A DNA stretch of 64,000 nucleotides from Aricia agestis (Eukaryota; Arthropoda; Insecta; Lepidoptera; Lycaenidae), in NCBI RefSeq assembly GCF_905147365.1, contig NC_056410.1, forward strand, positions 7,105,501 to 7,169,500, in the 5' to 3' direction. This document shows, piece after piece, positions 55,342 through 64,000 of the stretch. The position numbers and the translations under genes were made by a program. The notes under the pieces are model-generated. The model searched no databases and was not told the DNA's origin. It was given only the letters and a program-made list of their open reading frames with translations. The stretch's first letter is position 1; each line of letters opens with the position of its first letter.

Positions 55342-55726
55342 CTGTGTACATCACGTGCCTCAACGGTTCCCTGTGGCTATTGTGAGTCAAAGGCCTAATA
55401 GGCCGGGTCAGGGGCCGCCACATAAATAGATTATATTATTGCTATATGATTGAGTGAAAGTGTCTCCCACGACATGTAAACAATACCTATTTCCTATGTC
55501 GTAGTAGAGCCTGTTAGTAGACTCCTATTGAAATAATATATCTTATTAAACGCAGTAGGAGTTAGGACATACCATTTCAACAATAGGTCACCTAGACCAA
55601 CATTTATAATGAAAAATACTAAATAGTCATGACTCTACTGGGACTAAGTTAGGTTTTATAAATGTGAAAAAACTATCACCCTCACAAACCTCATAAATCA
55701 TAATAATTATGTACCATCGAGGAAGT

Positions 55727-55873
55727 TGATTCCTATGCAATTGACAGACCAACGTTATTTGGTCGAATATGTCAATTCAATGTTAATTGTGATCTGTCAG
55801 CTGGGTTTGACGTAACGCAACCAAACTACTTAGGTCCCCGATTTGCATAGGAATCAACTTCTCTGATAGTACC
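55727..55873. mobile_element. 147-bp MITE, complete GTTGATTCC family member
   Basis: GAGGAAGTTGATTCCTATGC at the left and GCATAGGAATCAACTTCTCT at the right are inverted; the interior AATTGACAGACC / TGATCTGTCAGCTGGG partly pairs. Confidence 0.8.
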
Positions 55874-56300
55874 TTCCATCATCTTAGAAACATACCAATA
55901 CTCGTATGTTTGTCTTTCACACAAAAACGTCTGGTCAGAATTTGATAGAATTAAAGATGGCAGTTATAGATTAGTATACTCTGAAATAATCCATCAAAAA
56001 TAATAATCATCTACCTCATCGCACTCAATTTCAGCGCAACAAAATTGTGGATAAAATCTGATTAAACTTACAAACTATAGAGGTAATATTATTATAATAT
56101 TATGTCACATAAGAGGATTAAGAATAAAGGTCTTACTTTTATGGACTTATAAAAAAACAAAATACGAAAAAACTTATTTCTAATGTGGCTTGATTAAATC
56201 ACTAATTATCCTCCTTTAATCATTCTGAGCCTAAGATTATCAAGTGAGGCACGTTTATGTGGACTTAGAAGATTTTTCCCTCAGACTTTATTAGAGTTTT

Positions 56301-56766
56301 TAAGGCGACGCCGTGATAATTTAGCTGTAGCGATATCGATTTTTTTCAGCAATGACTAAAACTAAGAAAGTTCTAAAAATTAAAGTTCATTGTCAGTATT
56401 CATCATGTCTTTGTCTTTGAATCACACATAGCATAAAACGATTGGTCAACTTTTTTTAACACATAATAATAATCAATCAAAAAGACCTCTGTAAAAAAAG
56501 GGATTCTGCCAACAGAGGAGAGTGATTTAAGCTTCCTTTGTACATAGATTGATTCAAGCATACACTTTAATTTGCCCATAGCTTATATGAAATATATTTA
56601 TGGTTTCTAAATTACGCGACAAAAACCAATTTGTCGCTTATGCCCTTTCCATTTCTTGCTGTTTCATTTCTTGTTTACTATGAGAGACCGGGCCGGCCTC
56701 TCATAGTAAACAAGCAATATAAAACATATCCAACATGGTTTTTTACTTTATCGCGGCGTCACCTTA
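56301..56766. mobile_element. 466-bp MITE with AAGGCGACGCCGTGATAA ends
   Basis: AAGGCGACGCCGTGATAA and TTATCGCGGCGTCACCTT are inverted. A nested hairpin, CTTGTTTACTATGAGAG with an 11-nt GC loop, lies at 56671-56715. Confidence 0.7.
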
Positions 56767-57079
56767 AGTTAGAGAACTCATAAACTTTTTCCTTCACGAA
56801 GGCAATTAAATATTTAACGAGTCCCAGTCTGCAAATTTTGAAAGATAACGGGCTACGGCACAATAAAATCTGCTAGAACTTACAAACTATAATATTATGT
56901 TATAAGAGGATTAACTTATTAAGGCTTTACTTTCATGGACTTATAAAAAACATAGTACGAAAAGATTTATTCCTAATGTGGCTTGATTAAATCACTTATC
57001 CTCCTTTAATCATCCTGAGCCTAAAATTATCATGTGAGGCACGTTTATGTGGATTTAGAAGTTTTCTCCCACCGACTTT

Positions 57080-57180
57080 AGAACTGCGTATTCGCATTGC
57101 ATCGCAAAAATATGCGACAAAACTCATACAACTAAAAATGACATTTCAAATTGCAGTTTCGCTAATTCGCAGTTTTGTGT
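57080..57180. mobile_element. Small foldback element with AACTGCG..TTCGCA ends
   Basis: GAACTGCGTATTCGCATTGC and TTGCAGTTTCGCTAATTCGCAGTTTT pair in inverse orientation around ACTAAAAATGAC. Confidence 0.55.
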
Positions 57181-57270
57181 GGGTACTCTAAGTTAGAGAA
57201 CTCAGAAACTTTTTGCTTCACGATAGCAATTAAATATTGACGTAGTCCCGGTCGGCAAATTTTCAGGGTC

Positions 57271-58092
57271 TCATTTCTATGGTTTTCTATGTTCCCCTGA
57301 CCCATTTTATGTTGTACCTTCTCCCGGGGGAAGCCGGGACATGCATCAGTAATGTAATCTCGTAAACGCTGCCCTACTTACTCCCGCGTTTGTTTTGCAA
57401 ACTCAAATTTATTCTATAAGGTTTCTACGTTTTCCATGTTGAATTTGGACTTTTTAGGGAGTCAAGGATCTTCTTTCTTTTGGTTTCTGCCAAATTACTT
57501 TAGCCTGCACTAATTTTATACTTCTCCTTCCTTTTTATTAATGGCTCCTTTGTGAGTAATAATTTTATTCAAGTAGGACGAGAATTTAGTAAAGCCTAAT
57601 CAATTATTGTCACTCTGTGTTTTTTTAATTATTAAAAAGTTGCTGGTGCCAATTTTTCATGCGCAATGCATCTGTTTATTTTGACGTATTAATCGTTTAT
57701 GGAGACTCTTTAAATCAAATCTAGTAACACCAGTACAATTCTGCTAATCATTCACGTTTTCGTTACGTTATCAGTTCATAAGCGGACATAATTACTGACA
57801 ATTAACGAGTAAGTTCGTAACGTATTGCGGTGGTGTTCTTCACGCGAACTCGCGTGGACCATCCGTACTAATAAACAAACTGTTTGTCTTTCTGTCTGTT
57901 ACGGCTTCACTTCACAGTAGTTTAGGTTCTGCATAAACACAAAGGCTACATTTTATCCTGAAAAGGAACATATGAAATAACTAACATAAAGAATGTACCA
58001 AATAACTAGGATTGTCTTTTAAAAACTAATCCTTATTCATATCATATCATAAACCGAAATGTTTCTTCCGCCTGTCTATCTGTACCTGTCCT
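57271..58092. other. Intergenic sequence without recognised features
   Basis: One CTCCCGGGGGAAGCCGGGAC palindromic stretch near 57323; otherwise nothing. Confidence 0.45.
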
Positions 58093-58334
58093 GCCTGCCT
58101 AGCATACGCCAATGAGATATCTCACTCTACATGTTTTCTCGATGTTTGATGGTTTGTCTCTTCATCTCTATTGACCCTAGCATGACAAACATTTTTTCTC
58201 GCGTAGATCTATCATCAAAATAACACATTTTTATAGAGTTTTGTCGAGATAATGTCGAGATTTTGGCATTATGAGACGAGTATTTTTTTATTATCTCGAG
58301 AATGAGATATCTCGTTGGCGTATGCTAGGCAGGC
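58093..58334. mobile_element. 242-bp MITE with GCCTGCCTAGCATACGCCAA ends
   Basis: GCCTGCCTAGCATACGCCAA+TGAGATATCTC at the left is matched in reverse by GAGATATCTCGTTGGCGTAT and GCTAGGCAGGC at the right, about 31 bp. Confidence 0.85.
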
Positions 58335-58394
58335 TGTCTATCTCTACCTCAGTTTTGTTCATTTTGATAATGAGGCTCAATGTTCATTCTATGA

Positions 58395-58843
58395 TTTTTA
58401 GGGTTCCGTACCCAAAGGGTAAAAACGGGATCCTATTACTAAGACTTCGGTGTCTGTCCGTCTGTCCGTCCGTCCGTCTGTGTGTCCGTCCGTCCGTCCG
58501 TCCGTCTGTGTGTCTCCAGGCTGTAACTCAAGAACCGCTATAGCTAGACTTCTGAAATTTTCACAGATTGTGTATTTCGGTTGCCGCTATAATAACACAT
58601 ACTGAAAACGAAATAAAATTAATATTTAAGGGTGGCTCCCATACAACAAAAGTGATTTTTTCGGCTTTGTTTGTTCTATATTAGTAATGGCAACAGGTAG
58701 GCACATGATATTTTCACAAAGGCCTTTATTTTATGTCTACTTTAATATTAAAATAAAATAAAAATATAATGGGGGCAATCATACAAAAAACACAATTTTT
58801 GGCCAATTTTTGCTAGTTTAGTCTAACTCGCACTTGGCCGATT
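58395..58843 (+). mobile_element. GGGTTCCGTACCC family repeat, near-complete copy
   Basis: TTTTTAGGGTTCCGTACCC, a (CCGT)n/GTCTGTGTG microsatellite core, CAAGAACCGCTATAGCTAG, and end ACTCGCACTTGGCCGATTA. Confidence 0.8.
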
Positions 58844-60022
58844 ATTTATAGTTTATTTTACTGACGCTTACTGAAAATTTCAAGTATTTCGATCTGTCTT
58901 TCACGCTAAAATAGCTGAATTACTTTTAGTGACGTTAAGTGTACAGACACTTTGAATCCCAGGAAAGGACATAGTAGTTTTCATCCCTGAAAAAGAAGGG
59001 TACCACGGGGGAAATATTATTCGGTGCAACGAAGTTGTATAATAGGGTAATAAAATAATTTTATAAGGCACGACCGCTAGTAGTAACACCATTATTTCAA
59101 TATTATTATATTTTATTAGGTATATTTAATTTGCGAATCAGAATTCAATGAAACTGGTTATTGTAATTTAGTAAAGTATCCACTTAAATAGTTGTTATTA
59201 AGGAAGTGGCGAATTTAACTTTTTGAAAGTCTCGTAATAATTGAGGTGAATAATGTTGAAAAATTTTTCTTCCTATTCGTAACTTATACTTAGAGCATGT
59301 ATTTGTTGAGTAAATAACAATTATAGGAGTATAAGAATCTCTAAAGGATTGTAGAATAATGCATTTCATCACCAGTCTTAATAATAATATGCAATGATAT
59401 GCAATTGGTAAGCCAGGTCACACAAAAAGTTAGTTCTATCGCCAGGTATAGGTCTGGTATTGATACAAGGTTAATTTTAAAATGTATTGGCCAATAAACT
59501 AGCTATATATTTGACAATCGCAATAGTCATTTCAAGGACAATAATATCTCCGAATTCACCAAAATTCCAAATAAACAAAATAAAATTACTAAAACTAAAT
59601 ATTGCAATAAATATATAAAAAATTCTAAAACTATAACCATGCTGATGCGTACGATACTTCGCGATATAAAAACTTTCAGCGACGAAATGAAACAATTGAG
59701 TTACCTTGACTTTAGACATGTCGGCTGTCCAATTACTGGCAAGGCGTCATCAGTTCATCACTTAACGTCCACGCGCGACCACAGCTCACGACACACTGAA
59801 GAACCGAATTCTATTTCATTAAGAAAATGCTGAAAGGGAAATCTCGTTAGAGGTTCCCGAATCGAAATCCCAATTGTATAAGTACTTCAATTAGGCGAGA
59901 GAATTTGGTGTAGATTTTGTGGTATTCTAATGTAAATAACATTGAATTAACGCTAATAAACTTCTCTTTTGAGTTTTTAAGCTATTGGGAATTGGCTAAT
60001 ATATTTGCGATTAGCGCTAAAG

Positions 60023-60358
60023 TTTTTTTATGAAATAAGGGGGCAAACGAGCAAACGGGTCACCTGATGGAAAGCAACTTCCGTCGCCCATGGACACTCG
60101 CAGCATCAGAAGAGCTGCAGGTGCGTTGCCGGCCTTTTAAGAGGGAATAGTGTAATAGGGGTGGGTAGGGATGGGAAGGGAAGGGAAAGGAATAGGGGAG
60201 GGTAGGGGAGGGAATAGGGTAGGGGATTGGGCCTCCGGTAAACTCACTCACTCGGTGAAACACAGCGCAAGCGCTGTTTCACGCCGGTTTTCTGTGAGAA
60301 CGTGGTATTTCTCCAGTCAAGCCGGCCCATTCATGCCGAAGCATGGCCCTCCCACGTG
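60023..60358 (+). mobile_element. GGGGGCAAACGAG family repeat, copy 5
   Basis: Complete copy with a long GGGAAGGGAAAGGAATAGGG purine core and the usual CGTGTA end. Confidence 0.8.
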
Positions 60359-60696
60359 TATTAGTATCCCAAGTTTTATGAAACCTTCTCAGTCATCGAC
60401 TAATGTTGGTGAAAAGATGAAAACTTAAAACGCATGCAAACGCAAAACGTTGTTCAATGTCCAGAGTCCAGACATTAGACTGAAGTATTCAGGTTGAATT
60501 TTGTGTTGAATTATGAATTGAATATTTGATTTCTGCTATTTCACAACACGTTTTATTTTTCTCATGTTGGAACCATATAATTGGATCAAATTGTTTATGG
60601 CAATCGCGGTGTTTATAACTTTTCTGATTATTAAACCCAGTCGACTAAGCTGCTCATACATAAAGAAAACCATATAAGTCATGAGCAAGTATTGTT

Positions 60697-60713
60697 GGGG
60701 GGGGGGGGGGGGG
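60697..60713 (+). repeat. Homopolymer of 17 G
   Basis: An uninterrupted G run in AT-rich DNA; its length is likely to be polymorphic or inaccurately sequenced. Confidence 0.9.
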
Positions 60714-60970
60714 AGTAATACTTATTTAAGTGCACAAGTCAAATATTTTCACTATCCAACCTTAGGTAGATTCCAAGGTAAAATTATCAAACTTGGGTGG
60801 TGGATGATTAATGGCTTGGTTGGAAGATAGGAAGATAAGTAAATTTTTCCGCCCCTAATTTTTTGCCGCTCTGGGAAAATGTATGCCTCTCCCTTAGGTC
60901 GGGCCTTGGATCATCTTGATTCTTGACGTACTTTAATTCCAAGATTTTCCGGCGAGACCGCTAATATTAT

Positions 60971-61030
60971 ATTTTTAGGGTTCCGTAGTCAACAACCCTT
61001 ATAGTTTCGTTGTGTCTGTCCGTGGTTTTA
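60971..61030 (+). mobile_element. Fragment of a GGGTTCCGTA-type repeat end
   Basis: TTTTTAGGGTTCCGTAGTCAA followed by TGTGTCTGTCCGTGG; a divergent or related terminus. Confidence 0.5.
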
Positions 61031-61299
61031 CTCAGGACCTACAAAGCTGTAATTCGGCATAAATACAGATATTAATGATGCAGACAAAATGGTATATTAA
61101 TTTAAAAAAAAAAAATTATAGTACCGTACACATCAAGCGGGGATGATTTTTTTTTCGCGTCCACCCCACCGTATAGGGTGTCGTTGGATAGGGTTTTTAA
61201 AAATATTATGAGTACTCAGAGTTCATTTTTCGATTTAGAGATCCATTTGTGAAATATGAAAGAAACTCACGATGCGTCTTCTTTGAATTTTGAATACCA

Positions 61300-61455
61300 A
61301 CTGTCGTGAGTTTCTACGACGCGACGTCGTGCCGTGTGCCGTGGCACGTTATGATGTCATGTCGTAGTTTTTATGACGCGCGTCGTAGATTCCCGCGACA
61401 CGGCGTGGCATCGTGAAACGACGCCGCGTCGTGGTACGACACGACGTCGTATCGT
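61300..61455. repeat. CGACG/CGTCG-rich palindromic cluster
   Basis: CGACGCGACGTCGTGCCGTG, GACGCGCGTCGTAG, GACGCCGCGTCGTGGTACGA and ACACGACGTCGTATCGTG occur in series, all self-complementary in parts. Confidence 0.6.
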
Positions 61456-61479
61456 GTTTTTGTGTCCCGGCCCTTAATC

Positions 61480-62130
61480 GAACGTGTCGCATAAATAACG
61501 AGTGTCGAACGATTTGTTCCAAAAAATGCTTGTATTATCAGAAAGTCGAAAAAAAAATAAGTAGGCGGTAGCGTAATGCCACTTCTCGGGTGTGGCTTAT
61601 AGCCCGCCATACCGACGCGAATACTTAAATTTTAATAAAAAATTGAACAATTTGTACCATTTGTAATACTGGCACAAATCGTTCGAATTACGAATAAAAT
61701 CTTAAATATTCTCCACCTCCCACAGGTATGGCATTATCAAACTCCTATATAAGTACTTAATATGATCATACAGAGAACTGTTTAAAAAATTCAGGGTGGT
61801 ACAAATCGTTTGGCGAAAAAAAAATTACACCTTTGCGGCACGACATCGTAACATGCCGGCATTTTTGCATGGCGGCCATTGAGACCTGTCGGAAAAGTAT
61901 GGCAAGGTGATTTTCGTGAATCGATACTCGACTATGATTAGCTATGCAAAAATTTGCCTGGTACAAATGGTTCAATTTTTCTATTAAAATTAATGTATTC
62001 GCGTCGGTATGGCGGGCTGTAAGCCACACCCGAGAAGTATGGCATTACGCTACCGCCTACTTATTTTTGTTCGACTATCTGAAAATACAAGCATTGTTGT
62101 GGAACAAAATCGACACGCCACGCGTTTGGG
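61480..62130. mobile_element. Long inverted repeat, about 175-bp arms
   Basis: The left arm (61490-61665: GAACGATTTGTTCC, GCTTGTATTATCAG, TAAGTAGGCGGTAGCGTAAT, CGGGTGTGGCTTATAGCCCG, CATACCGACGCGAATA) returns in reverse complement at 61955-62120. The 290-bp centre (61666-61954) carries the GTACAAAT/ATTTGTACC motif repeatedly. No transposase. Confidence 0.8.
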
Positions 62131-62339
62131 CTGCCAGTGCGAGCGCTATGACCATCATTTTCCTTTTGGCCTTTACGTAATTATACCCCTGTAGAACCGT
62201 CAGCCTGGTACAAATGACCAAGAATTTTGTGTCACCATCTCCAGGCCTATTATAGGTAAAAGTGCGCTTCTTACGTCTTTAGCGCAACTTCAGTCGGTGC
62301 TCGGACTATTAATAATAAATAATCATTAATAATTAATTA

Positions 62340-63120
62340 TGGTTCCTTCTTATTGATTTTATCTTTTTTTAATTTTTCCGCCTTCTTTATAATTCACTCA
62401 TCCTCTACGAAAAAAAAACCTACTCTTGCTACAGAGGCGAACCATTGTTTGTTTGATGATTCTGCTCTCTCTTGACTCCTTTGATATCCAGGAGACTCTA
62501 TCTAGGCTCTAATAACAAAAGTAAATAATATTTACACTAAAAGGCTTAATTTCTGCGATTAAGTATTACAGCAAACATAATATTCGAAGGTAATAATCTC
62601 GGCTATGCAATCAGACCATTTGTGAATCTTATCTTTTAATACCTTTATTAGCTTCTTCTTGATAAGGGAAATAAAATATAAATAGTACAGCGTATCTACA
62701 TTTTACTTGATCATACGTATCCTGCCTACTGAGTCCTGGCGGGCGGGGGCACAGATGCGAAACTAAAAATTATTAATTTTATTTGATTTACAATATCATG
62801 AACTCTACCAACGAAAACTATCTAGATAAGTAGTACCTTCATTAGCTTTGAAAAAAAAGAAAGAAAACTTGTAAAATGATTTTACTATTTAATATAATTT
62901 ACAGTCAGATTACATTTCAGTGTATATAAATTTTAGGAAGAAAATCCTGAGAAATTAACTAAAATGTTCATAACGCCATCTGGCGTTATACTATATAAAC
63001 AATATATATACAGAGCCATCTATGTTCAACATTAAAAATTAAATTCACATTGCAGTGGCTTACGTAGTGAAACAAATCGCTAACAGATGGCGCTGGAGGC
63101 ATAAATATTTTATTTGACAG
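62340..63120. other. AT-rich intergenic sequence upstream of the AGAP-like gene
   Basis: No element recognised. AACGCCATCTGGCGTTATA (near 62970) is a short palindrome. Confidence 0.5.
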
Positions 63121-63124
63121 ATCG

Positions 63125-63417
63125 TAATTTAGACGCGTACAATATGCCACAGTTCGGTAATGGCCGCCGCCGGGGTGGTCTCATAGTCGAGTGCTATCAG
63201 TGCGTCAACAGTTGATTGATTGTTTACCTTATTTGCATCTACATTCCCAGCAAAACAATCACTGTTTCGGGTGTGGAATCGTGTGTTTTTCGATACTATC
63301 GTGTAGAAATACTGAGTTTTTGTGATCTTCGACTGTATTTCACGAGCCGCTCACGTAGCGTTGAGATGAGAATGCATAGTCCGTTGTAGTGTTGTGTTGT
63401 GGTTACTACCTAGCTAG
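63125..63417 (+). promoter_or_regulatory. Likely promoter and 5' UTR of the AGAP-like gene
   Basis: This stretch rises out of AT-rich repeats into CpG-containing sequence (AATGGCCGCCGCCGGGGTGG near 63162), followed by several ATCAGTGCG/TCACTG-like initiator candidates (63198-63270). No TATA box is clear. The ATG at 63418 is the only start leading into the conserved AGAP exon, though other short upstream ATGs exist. Inference only. Confidence 0.35.
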
Positions 63418-63613
63418 ATGCTGGGCTTCAGGAGCAACATGTGCAACCGGCAGCACACGCAGGCTTGCCTGAACACGTCCCTGTCTATACGGCAGGAGAT
63501 CCAGAGGTTTGAAAGCGTTCACCCTTCGATCTACGCCTTGTACGACCTGGTGGAGCTGGTTCCGGACCCGCTGCTGGCCCAGCAGATCAGGGATCACGTC
63601 GTCGCTATAGAAG
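63418..63613 (+). CDS. CenG1A/AGAP-type ArfGAP, first coding exon (gene continues past the window)
   Basis: The ATG at 63418 opens 65 codons ending ...DHVVAIE plus one base, then the donor GAAG/GTAAGT at 63613/63614. The block SLSIRQEIQRFESVHPSIYA followed by LYDLVELV and QQIRDHVVAIE matches, as I know the family, the conserved N-terminus of AGAP/centaurin-gamma proteins that precedes their GTPase-like domain. These proteins carry a Ras-like GLD, a split PH domain, an ArfGAP zinc finger and ankyrin repeats, and act on Arf GTPases at endosomes and growth-factor pathways. None of those later domains is in the window. The first 16 or so residues (MLGFRSNMCNRQHTQA) look species-specific. The upstream 300 nt is richer in G+C than the surroundings and probably holds the 5' UTR and promoter. 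Confidence 0.85.
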
Positions 63614-64000
63614 GTAAGTGGAGTCACCTGTTCCACTAAACTTGAACCGCGCCGTGGTAATGTTTACGCGTGCTAATGTAGCGTTTCTAAGGCGACGCTA
63701 CCCGTGTTTTGCGTTGATAAGACACGTTGGATAACCTATTTATTGATTTTGCGAGCTGATTAAATGAGTAATATAACCGGTTTTTATCACTGCATAATGG
63801 ATATCATCAAACGCGATGAAAAAACAATAGAAATATGAAAGTTAACATGTAGAGATTGTAGAGGCTGTGTATTGTGTTAGAATACGATGGGTAAAGAAAG
63901 TTTATCTAAAATTGTCCCAGTTACCTGGATATGAATATCTCGTAGCGTGCAAAGTAAATTATTCACATACGAACCTAGTAGCCTTAAAATTGGCTCTGTA
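63614..64000 (+). other. Start of intron 1 of the AGAP-like gene
   Basis: Sequence after the GTAAGT donor; no further exon or recognisable repeat is seen before the window ends. Confidence 0.6.

Larger units (their letters stand above)
56040..57270. repeat. Duplicated segment with different MITEs in each copy
   Basis: Block 1 (56040-56300 plus 56767-56850) and block 2 (56868-57080 plus 57185-57270) share AACTTACAAACTATA, CATGGACTTATAAAAAA-like, AATGTGGCTTGATTAAATCA, GTGAGGCACGTTTATGTGGA and AGTTAGAGAACTCA.AAACTTTTT. Between the halves block 1 carries the 56301-56766 element and block 2 the 57080-57180 element. Confidence 0.7.

Noticed and set aside
60060..60428. Glycine- or proline-rich proteins over the GGGAATAGGG repeat
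   Set aside because: They fall inside a multi-copy repeat and are explained by its purine-rich core.

Overview
This looks like nuclear DNA from a moth or butterfly. It is AT-rich, with small-exon genes, GT-AG introns, arthropod-type initiator/TATA elements, and a dense layer of short interspersed repeats of the kind I know from Lepidoptera (the 'TTAGGGTTCCGTACCCAAAGG ... CACTTGGCCGATTTT' family, the 'GGGGGCAAACGAGCAAACGG ... CCCACGT' family, and 'CTAGCTGTTGCCCGCGACTTCG' fragments). No bacterial, viral or CRISPR structure was seen.

Three host genes are supported. Two are head-to-tail paralogues on the minus strand encoding single-domain angiotensin-converting enzymes (M2 peptidases, Ance-like). 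Gene B has coding exons from 34653 down to 26455 and a probable 5' UTR exon near 40.4 kb. Gene A has coding exons from 16316 down to 9327 and a probable TATA/initiator promoter plus 5' UTR exon near 23.48 kb. Both were rebuilt exon by exon. Nearly every internal exon has the same length in the two genes, and both keep the full zinc and substrate-binding residue set, with a hydrophobic N-terminus and no C-terminal anchor. The third gene enters at the right edge on the plus strand: the first coding exon (63418-63613) of a CenG1A/AGAP-type ArfGAP.

The most striking feature is in gene B. The exon carrying the HEMGH zinc motif is present twice in tandem (30503-30627 and 30358-30482). The copies are both 125 nt, in the same phase, diverged in protein sequence, and separated by a 20-nt stretch that begins GT and ends AG. 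That spacer is too short to be removed as a normal intron, and using both or neither exon breaks the frame. Exactly one must therefore be chosen, so the gene predicts two ACE isoforms with different active-site walls.

Layout: 1-9 kb is repeats (a tRNA-Lys-like SINE with a nested MITE, a dead LINE reverse transcriptase, a TE ORF1-like relic and several foldback elements). 9.3-23.5 kb is ACE gene A. 26.4-40.5 kb is ACE gene B. 40.5-63 kb is a gene-poor repeat field holding a THAP-domain relic, a 0.7-kb inverted-repeat element and many two-copy MITE families. 63.1-64 kb is the start of the AGAP-like gene.
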